A DNA stretch of 64,000 nt. Origin: Synchiropus splendidus. Lineage: Eukaryota; Chordata; Actinopteri; Syngnathiformes; Callionymidae. The notes under the pieces were generated by a model. It worked only from the letters and a program-made list of their open reading frames with translations. It was not told the origin of the DNA and did no database searches. The position numbers and the translations under genes were made by a program. The DNA lies in assembly GCF_027744825.2 (NCBI RefSeq), contig NC_071335.1, forward strand, positions 9,091,001-9,155,000. The letters run 5' to 3'. How positions within the stretch are numbered: the first letter of the stretch is position 1; every line of letters starts with the position of its first letter. This document shows, in pieces, positions 37,364-50,402 of the stretch.

Positions 37364-37426
37364 ATGACTGTAGCTGGAGCACGTCGCCTGGTTTGGGTTC
37401 CCAGTGGCTGCTACAGCGTGGTGTAG
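37364..37426 (+). CDS. Possible upstream ORF of dgke (20 codons)
   Basis: ATG at 37364 (context GTCATGA, G at -3) opens a 20-codon frame MTVAGARRLVWVPSGCYSVV that stops at 37424-37426. That is 24 nt before the dgke start codon, in a different frame. If transcription starts upstream of 37364, ribosomes would meet this ORF first, and reinitiation over so short a distance is usually poor, so it could damp dgke translation. The transcript start is not known from the sequence, so this is only a candidate. Confidence 0.35.
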   Translation: MTVAGARRLVWVPSGCYSVV

Positions 37427-37450
37427 CGTCAGTCAGGTCCAGCCGCGGAG

Positions 37451-40400
37451 ATGTTCTGGCAGGGGGGCGAGGTCCAGGGCGACCCTGGCTCCCAGGAGGA
37501 GTGGTCCCTACTCATCTGGACCACACTGGCCATCGTTGTTCCGGTGATTATCACCCTGTGGTGCAGCGTCCAGCGATCCAAGCGGCAAACCTACATGAAG
37601 GATTTCTTCCGAAAGAGTAAACACGGATGGCACTATACGGATCTGTTTAGTAAGCCGACATATTGCTGCGTGTGCTTCCAGCACATTCTGCAAGGGGCGT
37701 TCTGTGACTGCTGTGGGGTTTGTGCCGATGAGCAATGCCTGCGCAAAGCCGACCGGAGCCTCCAGTGCAAGGAGATCATGGCCGCCGCCGGGCCTGGTGG
37801 GACCACGGAGCACCGCTGGGTCCGCGGAAACGTCCCCCTGGCCAGCTACTGCACCGAGTGCAAGCAGCAGTGTGGGACTCAGCCCAAATTATGCGACTAC
37901 AGGTACGTCCGCCTCCGCTTGGACCCACAGCTGCTCAGTGTACTGCCAATACACCACAATGTCAGAATAGGTTTATTAAAATCAAGCTTTTAATGAACTG
38001 TGCTGCCGTAAAAAAAAAAAAAAATCTGGTCACAAGTTTGTTTACAAAGCTTCCAGAACTGAAAACGTGGATCATTTTGAATGAGTTTATTTTAGGTGTC
38101 CATATAATGGTGTCGAATTAGCATTCTGGGTTCTCTTCACTCTAGTCATGTAAATTCGGAATCGAAAGTCAACAGACCACAGTTCTCCTCACACCCCTGA
38201 GGGGCATGCATTTCCATGTTTTGTTTTTTTTCTACAGTGGGGTTATATGGATCATATAATGTATACACCAACCAGCACTCACCCGTGATGCTGAACTGCT
38301 TCATAAGGATTTTCTATCTTTTCGCTTCTTACACAAAGTGCACTCGTAAAAACATTTGAGTGTGCTCTGCAACAGCATGCTGTACAAGGTCCCCCTGGTG
38401 CCCACCGGCTCTGATTTTCTATTAGTGTTTGTCTCTCCACTTCACTCCAGCATGAATCTGATCAAACAGTGGTGTTTTTACTGACAACCTCATGAGCTAT
38501 TTAAATGAGGGGTGTGCCTATGAATCGATGTATGAGTGGCTATGAGAACATGAAGACATCATCATGACCTCATTTTTTACGTTGTTGTTTATATTTTTGC
38601 AGCAGGAGTAATATTATTACTCCTTTAACTCCCATCTTTCAATGGAGATATTACAAACAACAAAAGCATCGCTCAATCAGACTCTACAGTGAATTGAGGT
38701 TGATTATTATTGTTATTATGGAATCTTTAGATCTCCATCATTCAGGAGTTGGCCTGCATGATGCCTGAAACTGTCCTTCAGTTGGCCCATCTGCACGTGT
38801 TTTAGTGCGTCTGTTTTTCATTTGCTTTAATGGACGGCTGCTGCACTGAATCAGTGTAACACTGACTATACTAATCTCCTTTTCATGCCTCTGCTGACCT
38901 CCGCCCACGCTTTCGGATTAATGCTACATGGGTGACCTGGTACACCATCTTTCATGCTGAAAACTCTGTTTTTGTTTCCTTCAGGTGTGTCTGGTGTCAG
39001 AACACGGTGCATGATGACTGCATGGACAGGCTGGCTGGGTCTGGACACTGTGACCTAGGCGAGTTCCGGAGCCTCATCATTCCACCTCACTACCTTGACT
39101 CTGTCAACAGGCTGTGCAGACGGCACCCTGACGAGTATAGCAAGGTGTGTAGCTGAAATACAGCCTCCTGCAGAGTACATTCATCTCCCATGAATATGTC
39201 ATACTTTTCTTTTCTGGTGGGAACATTATGACTAATCTGATTAGTTGTCCTGCTTTATCTGGGTGGGAGTTGCGCGTGCGTGTTTTTTCCATGGTCAGTG
39301 AATTAGAATGATTTCATCCTTTTTAGAATTTACTAAGATATTTGAGGCCTCAGGGCTCTGGGAATTTTTCATTGTTGTATTGTATTTTTCGGCTCCTGTA
39401 GTTGGCAGCAACCTGTGGCAGCAGCTGGACCCCAGTGTTGGTGTTGGCCAACACAAGAAGTGGCAACAACATGGGGGAGTGTTTGCTGGGAGAGTTCCGT
39501 TCCCTTCTCAATCCTGTGCAGGTGGGCAACGAGCTAAAGTCTGACTTCCTTGCGGCTGGGAGTATAATTGAGCTGTTCTCTGTTGTAGGTGTTTGACCTG
39601 TCTAAGGTGGTGCCCTCCAAGGCCCTTCAGCTCTGCACCCTGTTGCCTCCTGGCAGTGTGCGGGTGCTTGTGTGTGGCGGTGACGGAACAGTCGGATGGG
39701 TGCTGGATGCCATCGACACCATGAAACTGAAGGTGCATAAGGTTTCAATGTATACTTTGAGGGTTTGATCAACTCACAGGGGACCAACACAGTTTGTTCA
39801 GTCATGTTGTTCATGTCATTGGATGTACTCAGGGATGCTTCTGGGGAAAAAATAAGCCGACTCACTTTTTTCCAGCCCATGACATCACTGCATCTGGAAT
39901 GTGTCTGGGCTACGAACACAGTTAAAAGGAAGAAAAGCTTAATAAATGTATCTTTTGCGGTGCTTAATTGTCTACTAAGAGGGATTCTGATTTTTGTGGG
40001 ATGCCAAATTATTGCCCGTATTAAAAGCTGTACATGACAGACAGTCACGGTTGGCGACCTGACCATGCCTGCTTGACAGAAATCGTCCTTTGCTAATATA
40101 AATGCTTTGTGTGTGATAGAAAGTGGCATTGACTTTTTTGTTTCCTTTCATTATTTTATTTTATTGTATCTGATTCCAACAGTCAAATATTGCCTTTTCA
40201 GTCTTATATGTTACAGTGGAAAAAGTCAAATTGATGTTGAACAACGACAGTACATGAAATGGAGAATGTCACTTAGAAAAAGGGACAGACACACTTCAAG
40301 CACATTTTTAGTCGTACCGTCACAATAACAATGTGGGGCAATTGCCACTTGATTGTCCTCCTTACTTCCTCCCTATTTTGGCTGTTCTTGACCACACAGA

Positions 40401-43400
40401 CCACTGTCTATTCCTGGGGAGATTGTTGAAGGGTCTGAGAGACTTGTGTGCCTCAGAACGGCTATTTTATATGTAATATATATTTGTATATGGTCATACT
40501 TTCTTTTTGGTAAAATGACAATTGGGCCTTGTTGTTCACGTTTTAAATCATTCTCTGGTTTCAAGTTACCAAGGTTACCAAGATAAAACCAAGATAAAAA
40601 TTAAATATCATATTGTCTGTGTAGCAACAAGAGCTGCCTGCAGATTTTGATTCTATTTTACATAAGATGGATTTCTCCCAGGAACAGTGTTGTTTAAGCT
40701 TTTCCTCCTCTAAACGCTCTGTCTGCCTTTTTCTAGGGCCTGGACCAGTTCATTCCCAAAGTGACCATCCTCCCACTGGGCACCGGAAATGATCTTTCTA
40801 ATACTCTGGGTTGGGGGGCAGGATATGCTGGAGAGATCCCTGTGGAGCAGGTACTCCACAACATCCTGGATGCAGAGGTGGTGAAGATGGACAGGTACAT
40901 AGAAGCAGATCTCTCTGCTTCACTGGAAATTTTCTTTCGACTCATTAAATAGTTTCACATGGGAATTCCGTGAAATCTTCAATGAAAAAAAATGTATATC
41001 AATGCCGATGATGGTGCTCTGTACTGTGAAACTTTTTTCAACATGTTTTTTTAATCCACACAAAATTCTCTTATTAAACTGTTTAATGCTATGCTCTCAC
41101 ATGCTCTCACGTGCAGCCTTGCATGTGACTCTCTGCAACTTTCCCAACTGGCGTCAACAAGAAATCTATATCACACTTCCAGCTCACAACAGAAGTTAAA
41201 ATGCATTGGCATGTGATGTCCTTTATCTTGCTGCTTCATGAGAGTGACTGTGCTTCTTTTGCCCTTCTCTTCATTTTCAGGTGGAAAGTGCAGGTGGCAT
41301 CGAAAGGCCTTTACTTTCGCAAACCCAAGGTAAGGTCTGATATTGATGCTTCTTCATTTTCATGTACACATCTTCTGATTAGGAAGAGAGAATGATTGTA
41401 TGCAGCACACAGAGATAGTTGGGGAGCTTTGGCAGACCAGGCAATCTGAATAGAAAATCAACTGTTTGCATCAACTTTATCTTAGACCAATGAGCTTGAC
41501 TTCACTGCTGATCTGCTCAGGTTCTGTCCATGAACAACTACTTTTCCGTGGGTCCGGATGCACTGATGGCGCTCAAGTTCCACACTCACAGGGAGAAAAC
41601 GCCATCGTTCTTCTCCAGTCGAATCATCAATAAAGTGAGTTCCCTGTTGATTTGAATATGAAAATGAATGTGCGAATGTTTGATGTTTTGAATATGAAGT
41701 AAAGGTTCCTCATGATGTTGTCCTGTGCCTGCAGACTGTCTACTTCCTGTACGGCACCAAAGACTGTTTAGTGCAGGAGTGTAAAGATCTTGACAAGAGG
41801 ATTGAGGTGAGGTTGCAGCTCATCGTCCATTGGAAACAGTTAATATCACCCTTTCCGGTTACAATCAATATTATTTATTATTGTTCACATCTTGTGGAAC
41901 ATGTAACCTCATACCTTGTTTCTGGGGGGAAGGTGAGCTCAAGCACGTTTCCATGGATCCACATAGCACCGTTGGCACATTTTGCTCAGTATCGCTCCAC
42001 TGAGGTTGTAGACACTGCATTAACACCATCATTCAATGATCAATGGTCATACTGGGGTATAGACCTGCAGTGAAGTTATTGGTTATTTAGTCCACCAACA
42101 GATTTGTTTACTTCTGAGCAGACGTCTCTGATGTCGCAGGTTCCCAATCATAATTTAGGCCACATTATTGCGCATAATGGTTTGATGTTACAGGATAAAG
42201 TCAAGGCAAAAGAGTTCTTCCCCTCTGAAAACACACTGATGCTCCAAATCGTCCATATATATGTGTGTGTGTGTGTAAGTGGCTGTGTGTTTATTTGTGC
42301 CATATGATGGACCAGGTCCAGTCCTTGGCATCCCCAGGGTCATAATGAATAAATGAAACTGTAGTAAACTGGCAGTTGCAAACTGCTTTGAGAAATGTTG
42401 AACAATGATGACATTCTCTATGACTTCTCCATTCTTCTGAATAAATACAGGTATTTAGCACTTAATGACTGAATAAGCTCTTTGTGACATTACAGCTGGA
42501 GCTGGATGGAGAGAGGGTGGCACTGCCATGTCTGGAGGGAATCATCGTCTGTAACATTGGCTACTGGGGAGGAGGCTGCAGACTGTGGGAGGGGATGGGA
42601 GATGAGCCTTGTCCCCCAACAAGGTAAGACCAGCGTCATCTTGTAGTGATACTACAACATTAGAGCCATTTCAGTAAGAAAACAGAAGGACTCTAGCATA
42701 TACAGTACAAAGACACAAGACTCATGCAACGACATCTCCTTAAAGAAAACTAGTAAAGGTCTGGTGTCCATACATGATGGAGAGTAAAGTTTCCAAATGA
42801 TTATTGATAAAAGCATTGTGAGTAATTATTGTCCAATAACAAGGTCATCCTTCTAAGCAAGAACAACTTTCCTTACAAGACAAAGTTTAGTTATTACACT
42901 GTTGTCACCACCACCTTTCGCACTGTAGGGCCCTTTTTAGTTCTGAGCACTATTTGACACACACAACATACAATGCAGACGAACATTGCATTGTGGATAA
43001 TGTGGATAATATAACAAAGAACAGCGTGACAGAATGATTCCAGAACAATAGAGAACTCTCTGACCATGTGAATGTGTACCAAGTACGGCACCAATGACAA
43101 GATGTCAGTTTTGTTTCGCCCTTCCTGCAAATGCAGTGCAGTGTTAATCTTCTGTTCATAGGAGAGTTTGAAACAAATGAGTATAATCCATTTGAGCTGT
43201 TACGATCGAAGTTCTGATCATTTGTCTTTGCAGGTTAGACGACGGTCTTCTGGAGGTGGTGGGTGTATACGGCTCCTTTCACTGCGCTCAGATCCAAGTC
43301 AAGCTGGCCAACCCAGTGCGACTGGGCCAGGCACACACTGTCAGGGTGAGAGGCGGAGAAACACATACGCTGTTTTGCTTCCTGTTTGTCTCAGTTGAAT

Positions 43401-43874
43401 GAGTGTGGAAGGAAGACAAAGAGGCTTGAGTATTCATGTTTTGAGGCTTGCGTATTCATGTTTTGTTCTAAATAAGTATTTAAAAAAAATAATTTTCTTG
43501 CTAATGACTGGAGAAAAAAAATGCATCTGTTAAACTGTAGTTTTAAAAATGAAACAATGAATGTTCCTTTATCATTTCTACTCGGAGCCCACAGTATTTC
43601 AGACTCCTGTTGTCTCGTACCGATCAAACAGTGCCGATGAATCTCTTCCCTCCAGCTGGTTCTGAAGAGCTCCAAGATGCCCATGCAGGTGGACGGGGAG
43701 CCATGGGCTCAGGGTCCGTGCACCATCACCATCACCCACAAGACCCAGGCCCTCATGCTGTACCACAGTGCGGAGCAGACGGACGATGACGATGAGTGCA
43801 GTGCCTCAGAGACTGAGAGCCCAACCCCTCATGACTCTCCCAGGCCCCTGGGGCCCACATCAGTTCGTGCTTGA
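37451..43874 (+). CDS. dgke: Diacylglycerol kinase epsilon
   Basis: Eleven coding exons: 37451-37902, 38985-39144, 39402-39521, 39589-39732, 40737-40894, 41281-41329, 41521-41634, 41735-41806, 42496-42623, 43234-43345 and 43656-43874. All introns are GT-AG and phases agree, giving 575 aa (human 567). Residues about 20-40 are one hydrophobic membrane segment. Two C1-type cysteine-rich domains follow (about 58-110, [18 protein letters not shown]; and about 121-175). The catalytic domain contains the glycine-rich ATP loop [13 protein letters not shown] (about 272-284) and [16 protein letters not shown], and the accessory domain contains NYFSVGPDA and [14 protein letters not shown]. The enzyme phosphorylates diacylglycerol to phosphatidic acid at membranes; the epsilon isozyme prefers arachidonoyl species. 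The short size, the membrane helix and the lack of PH, EF-hand or SAM domains identify epsilon. The C-terminus is acidic, with EQTDDDDE. Confidence 0.97.
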
Positions 43875-46240
43875 GCTAAAGTTCTCATTCTGCTGCCATT
43901 ACATTGGTCCTGCTGACATTAGGTGACCTTTTAACTCTTTCTTTGCAAGCTCTGCCTCACAATGTGTGAACCAGTAACCAGCAATCTATTGACCCGTCCA
44001 CCTGACTGTCTGAATTATCTGACACTTGCAACACATTCAGCTCTTTGATTTACCAATTCAAACTCCCCCAATCTTACAATTGAGATTGAATTTGCTGAGG
44101 CTGTACTGTTTTTGTTGTTTATACGACGTATTGCTGTGCACATGTTGTGACCTACTTTATTATTATTATTATTATTATTATTATGTTAAAGTTCCATAAG
44201 TTATGGATAGGAAGCTGTTTGTTAGGCGCAGCTCTAGGACTGAGTCCAGCCTCAAGTCTCACATATATTGTTGAGTTCTGTATCAAATGGGGAGAAAGAC
44301 CCTGGAGACGCACAGAAGAGGTCAGCTTGTCGAATGTGTGTACAGCTGGTTCTTTTCATCTGCTGTGTTGTAAAGTGGAAACTCAGGCCCGAACCATCAG
44401 AGGAAGTAATGTTTACATGCAACTAGCTCTTGTGCCATACTTGTACACTGTATTCACATGGTCCTCTGCAGGTTTTCATGATTCAGGTTGACAGAAGCCA
44501 TGACATCAGTCGGAGAAGCGCACGTCCAATGGAGAGAGTATACTCTCAAGTTATGTTTATATTCTGCAACTAGCACAATCAGTATCGCTGTTCAGTCCTT
44601 GCTGTGACGACACTGGAGTTCAGCTTTATGAGTCCTTATTCCTGGTGTCTTGTTTCTTTACTGTTGTATGGTGTAAAACTGCTACTGTCTGTGTAGAAGC
44701 CAAATACTCTTCTCTGTCTTGTTTAAGATTGTCTTTTGATATTAAAAGGATTAGTGTTTGAGCTTGTTGCTATATTTAGTTATCCTCATCTGACACCAGG
44801 CTGTAGTGTTGAGGTGAGTTGGTAAATTCAGCTTGAGTTAGTCGTGACTGCAGCAGTCTCTATCTGCAAGTGATGTTTTATTTTGCTCTGAAATTGAAAC
44901 TGTGTAACCATTAGTGCTTGTTGAGGTCACTTGTAAAGCATCAGCTGACTAAGTGCACTTTATCGCGGGTCCGGGGGGGTCAAACCTTTGGCAGGATTAT
45001 AACCCCAGGTCTGATAATGTTTAGGTCACTCCTTATGTTTGAGTCCCCTGCTATGCAGTGGTCAGTATCTGTCACAAGTGGCTCGAGGATAAGCTCAAAT
45101 AAAGAGCATCGCACTGATGAAGATGGTTCAGTTGGTCCCTCCTTCTTCTGAAACACCGTGTGTCTGTTGGAAGAAGCAAATACGTGAACCTGCTCCCCCC
45201 AAACAAAACATCCTGACATGCCGAGGTTAGTGAATCCACATGTTACTGACAATCCCGAGTTGATTTAGTGGCTCGCCTTCAGTCACTTTGCTTCTCTCTC
45301 TGATGAAACAGCATCTTGTTGTTACCAAATGGTTGTCTGGAGATGTTGTTTGCTGTGTCCTTCCTTGTCTCATTCCTCGTCCCCACAGACACTTCTGTTA
45401 GTGGGGTGGAGTGATGCTTTCGCAAACATGCTTATAGAATGATTACTCATCTGCTGTGTTGTTCTGTGATGTTTGATTTGTTTCTCTCTTTGACCATATT
45501 GTGCTGCTGTGTTTACACCTTTAAGTATTTATTTTCCTTTTTAAAACGTTATATATTTTATCAAGTTTCACTCTGGAGTTCTACTGAATAGTTTGATGCC
45601 ATGGTATTGGTTTCAGTATATCATGATATCATCTGCTATTTGTGTTCCAAAATATATACCTTAAGATATCAGGTGACAAAGGACCATTCCCTTGGTTGTA
45701 ACTGAACAGAATGAACTGATATCTGGTAGCTCTGACAGACCAGACACTGAGTGGCTTTATGTTAAACACTGAGGTTGTGATGTCATTCAGAGTTACACTT
45801 TGTTTGATGATGGTTCGCCAGCGTGGCTTTGACTTGATGAAACTTAACAGGATGAAAATTACTGTTAATTCTAGGAGTTTTTAGAAGTTTGTTAAAATCA
45901 TTTTCGGCAGATCAAATCAGGGGTTGCCACAAAAGATTGTTGAAATAAAATCTTAATTTATTCTATCATGAAATGCCATGTGTTGGAAATGTCTGTAAGC
46001 ATATGCTTTACTGAGGCAACAATTGTTATGAAACAGGTCTTTGAGCTGGATTATTTCTCAAATCTGCGTTGCTGTTGAATTGAGATTCTGACTGTCCTGA
46101 ATGTAAGGAATCCATATATTGAGGTTTAAGACATTCCCATAAATATTTTGTCATAAAATGTCCATCTCTGTGTTTTATTGACTCCGGAGTCTTTTGCCCT
46201 CTTGCGTGGACTATAGCATTCTCTGCTGCCTCTTATGGTT
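43875..46240. other. dgke 3' flank, probably including its 3' UTR
   Basis: The sequence after the stop has no further exon. Candidate polyadenylation words are ATTAAA at 44741 and AATAAA at 45098, so the 3' UTR could be roughly 0.9-1.2 kb. An (ATT)n run of about nine units lies at 44156-44183. Frames in the 44147-45252 part have no recognisable domain. Confidence 0.45.
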
Positions 46241-46244
46241 TACA

Positions 46245-46520
46245 GCCGTGCTGTCCTTGTGATTTGTCAGTGTTGTTCAGTACATTCCACGAGATCCAAA
46301 TCTTAATCAACTAAGCACATTGCCATAACCCTTTCCCCAGCCTCACCCCCTAAACTTAACTATTCAAAACAAATGGCTAACCTTAACAAGGACTCTGAAC
46401 CAACTTCATACGCCATAGTAATGATGCAGTTATTTAATCCTCAAAACCCTATAAGTAGCAGCTGAAATGTCCTCACAAGAGCAGCGTCTTGTCAAAGATT
46501 GGTCCATACAAGAATATGAA
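46245..46520 (-). repeat. Dispersed teleost repeat (copy 3, inverted)
   Basis: Read on minus, the segment starts GGACCAATCTTTGACAAGAC, continues with CTTGTGAGGACATTTCAGC, TTGGTTCAGAGTCC and AAGTTTAGGGGGTGAGGC, and reaches GGGTTATGGCAATGTGC. The order is the same as in the copies at 836 and 33937. The right part has diverged. Confidence 0.5.
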
Positions 46521-46611
46521 TACAGGTAGACACATGCAAACGCGCGTTTTATTTTTTTATTTCACTTCATGACTCATGAATACATCCATGTCAACAACAG
46601 GAGCTCAGTCC

Positions 46612-46850
46612 AACAAGGGCTTCTTCTTCTTTTTCTTTCGGCTTCACCCTTTTCGGGGTCGCCACAGCGGATCATCCTCCTCCATCTCACCCTGTCCTCT
46701 GCTTCCTCTTCTCTCAAACCTACAAACCTCATGTCCTCCTTCACCACGTCCATATCTCCTCTTTGGCCTTCCTCTCCACCTTCTGCCTGGCAGTTCCAAC
46801 CTCAACATCTTCCTACCAATGTACTGGCTAGCTCTCCTCTGTACATGTCA
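46612..46850 (-). mobile_element. Fragment of a fish LINE ORF
   Basis: On the + strand the words CTTTCGGCTTCACCC, GGGGTCGCCACAGCGGATCA, CCATCTCACCCTGTCCTCTG and TGTACTGGCTAGCTCTCCTC occur in order. Read on minus they give the familiar DMxxVGxxEEEAEDRVRWRRMIRCGDP type of C-terminal coding end carried by a widespread fish LINE. It is short and truncated at both ends, and no reverse transcriptase core is present. The clade is not assigned. Confidence 0.6.
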
Positions 46851-46989
46851 GTCCAACAAGGGCACCAAATTTTAAACAGACCATACACATTTATTGAAGT
46901 CTGTCAGGAATTATTTGATACAACAATGCAGTTTATGCAAAATGTCATAAGCCAAGCTTGGACAGCAATCTTTAAAGGGCACAACACTG

Positions 46990-49302
46990 ACCAGCTTTGA
47001 CTTGATCTAGTTTTTTTTTTTTTTTTGTGCACATGAAATCGGGTTTGGATTTTATCTTAACAGAAAATGGTTCAAAAATAGTTGCACCATTCCAATAAAT
47101 TCTTGATTTACAGTATGACCATAACCCAAGCACCCAAAATGAATAAAAACCCACAGCACTTCATCCACACATTAGACAAGAAACCAAGGGGCAGTTGGTT
47201 GGTGCTGACACTTTGGATTACATCTTGGGTGGCTAAGTGAAGATGGATGTATTGAAGAATCAACTGTACTTCCATCACTGAACCTTATTAACTATTGACT
47301 TCAAAACGTATTAATAACTTCATGAAATTATAGTCCATATAATATTACCATAATTCGAAAATGATCATATTCCCACATTCCCTGGCATCATTTATGATGA
47401 TCATGAAACAAGGCTATTATTCACCATCTTCCACCAATCAGTTGAAATACCAAACGGCACAGAAGTGTATGTCGCAGATTAGTAAGAGCTATGTACAAAG
47501 AAGAACAAATAAAAAAAAAAAAAAACACAACAAAGTGTCCTTCTCAGTTCAGAGCCTGACATGCATCTCAAACAAAAGCATCAAAGGCATGTGACTGAAC
47601 TGAAGCAGCTTCTGTATGGAGCCACCATCAGCCAGAAGTCCCCCACATCAGACCCAGGGCCGCTCTTCTCTGTGGGGTGTTTGACCACGAGGGTGCTCAC
47701 AGCCCACACCAGCCATCAGGGATTTAATCGTGCAGATTAAATGTAACCCAGGAGTATTGTAAAAGCATGGCAGCCTCCTCAGTTACCTGAACAATACACA
47801 TGATACAGTGTACAGCTGTGGGAGGTGGCTTCCTACAGCATGCCAGTGGGACACTACAAAAAGAACTGCAGGAAATCAGTTACTCCAGGATTTTGCTGCC
47901 TTTAGTTGGAAACCATAATGTCTGCCAAAAATATGAAATATGGAAGACTTATGTTCATCACGCTAATTTAGTTCTGTACACTGAGGAATGAAAACATCTC
48001 ATTTGAAGCCTTGAAGTCAGTCAAATTACTATGAATTCATTTTCAATTTCTCTCATATGTCTGACGGTGACATCTAGATTAGAACGCCACTTTATCATTC
48101 ACTTTACTGAAGCTTTTTATTTATAAATTGTTTTGGTGTCTTGTTTTTTAATGTCATTTTGAATTCCCAGAGTGTCACTGTCATTGGATGTGTAATTTTA
48201 GAACAAAAAAGTTGGTTCTTATGTTTGAATTTGTCCACAAGGTCTTCATTCCAATGCGATGTCAGAAGTGTCACCTCATAAAACAGACCTGGAGTTAACT
48301 GAAAGGCAGATCCTGGAGGTTCTGAGTAAATCCTGCAGTGGTGCCGCACACGAAGACCAGTCGTATCTGACTGTAGACCTCTTCAGACGTGTGTGAGGGC
48401 AGAAGTGGCTGTCAAGACATCGTCTTCAACTGGCAGACAAAGCCAGTTAAAACAGCCTGACGATGTGCCTTGTCCGCCACGAACAACTGCAAGTCAGAGA
48501 CTATAGTTGGCCGTGATTCTGAACCAAGCTGTCTGCTGTTTGCAGTTTGCTCACATTAGAAACCTCCACTGAAGCGAGGAGTTTCAAATGAGTTTGTCTC
48601 CATGAACATGGAACACCAGTAGAGCTGCACCATTGTTTTGAAAGATACTGACTTGATTTATTCCTCGATCTTACTTTTAGTGGGGAGCTATGGCAAACAA
48701 TTGTGCAGCCCTACATAGAGAGTACACAGCAGAGTCCTCTAGCATGGTGTGGTGCAGTGACGCATGCCATTATCTACGGCACACAAATGCCCCGCCACAG
48801 CAAACTCTGCATGTTTCCTCTAGAACATCTTTTTTATTATTAGTATTATTTTACCGGTATCACTGCGGTCTCACTGGTCTTATCATGGTGACAATATTTT
48901 TTTAGGTTATCTAGCAATTAAAAGTGTTTTCTGATCACCAATGTGTGCTTCTCAGGACCACTTATGAAAACCCATTGAAAAAAGTCTGACACCAGCAAAG
49001 CACAATACAAAGAGAGACGCATTGTGTCCACATTGTTGTGGAGATGGAATGTGTCCATGTAATGTGGTTAGGAGGCTGATCAGGAATTCTTTACCAATGA
49101 GAGGCTGTGGTTGACCATGTCACCATTGGAGGAGCCCGGCACATCAAGGTCTTACTGTCTTACTCAGTAAGTTGATGCGCTTGTGACCTTTGATATCAAA
49201 GGGGGATTGGGAGCCAGAAAACACATTTAAATCGCGTTCAAGACTAAATGGGATTCTTAAGAGCCAAATCAAATATGAAAGGGGCATAAATGGAGGAGTC
49301 GC
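46990..49302. other. Spacer and probable trim25 3' UTR
   Basis: No coding exon is supported. The part next to 49302 should be trim25 3' UTR on the minus strand. A minus-strand AATAAA at 48657-48662 is one candidate end, about 640 bp after the stop. Poly-T (47012-47027) and poly-A (47509-47525) runs, possibly retroelement tails, lie further out. Short frames in 47361-48349 have no recognisable domain. Confidence 0.4.
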
Positions 49303-50340
49303 TCAGTGCAGCTTGCACAGTGAGACGGACAAGCCACTGGAGAAAATCCAGATGGCAGGATACACTGTTTCAGTGAAGGGAAACACGAAGCAGTGGAAGG
49401 GATACGCTCTGTCTGCCACGGTGTAAAAAGTAGCAGTGCCCTCCTCGCAGTCCACCAACACCCCCACACGTTTGGGGTTTGGATTGGACAGCACCGTCTC
49501 GATGCTGTTGTGCCAGGCAGACAGCTTCACGTTGAACCACTCCACGCACCAAGACTGGCTGTTGCGGCCCAGTCGGCTGCTGGGGCCTTTGCGGTTGATG
49601 CTACCATACGCCAAGCCGATCCCAATGAAGTTGTTGTTGCTCAGACGGACTTCCCAGTAGTGGCGCCCTCTAGAAAAACCCTTGGAAGTGAGCACCTGGG
49701 AGCAAACGGCAAAGCGCTCTGGACACTCAGGGAGGTGAACAGGCTCCTCTGACACAGAAGCTTTCGTGAGGTCTTCGCTCAGGATGATGCGTTTGTTGGC
49801 TGTTTTGGGATCGAAAGTGAGCACAGTGCCATCTGCAGGAGAGGAGTATAAACTTAAATGGCGCTGTTCTCTGACTCCTGACTGAATGTCGACCACCACT
49901 TACACTTCAGGAGGTCAGAGCGCTTCACAAAAACCATCATGTCCGGAGATTCTGGAGTGAAAGAAGACTGACGTGAATAGTCACATTTTCACTTCCATGT
50001 TTAACACAAATCTGCCTGTACCTTTCAGCTCGGTGGTTTCAGGTCTGGGAGGTTGGCCCAACCCTTTTCTCTCTCCTCCGAAGTCCAACAGGTTTTCCAT
50101 CGAGCGCTGGAGGCTTTTGTTGCCCATCCCACCGGATGAGCTCTGAGAGCCCTTTTTGGTGGGCTCTGTGTGAAACAGTGGAATAGAAAAAAAATTATTC
50201 CCTGGCTTCACAAACCGTCTGGGTTTGGGTTCCTGCTACATTTATTAACCTGCCCTTTTTCATGCCATGTTGCCAAAAACTTCCCCAAGAGACTGATGAT
50301 ACCTGCGGCAATGGTGAGCTGGGGGATCCATGCAAAACTC

Positions 50341-50402
<62 letters not shown>

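Noticed and set aside
37903..37993. Continuation of the first dgke exon frame for about 30 more codons
   Set aside because: The donor AG|GTACGT at 37901-37904 joins in phase to 38985, restoring the second C1 domain. The read-through is intron.
46569..47000. 143-codon frame after dgke
   Set aside because: It is the antisense of a LINE ORF fragment (46612-46850) and has no domain.
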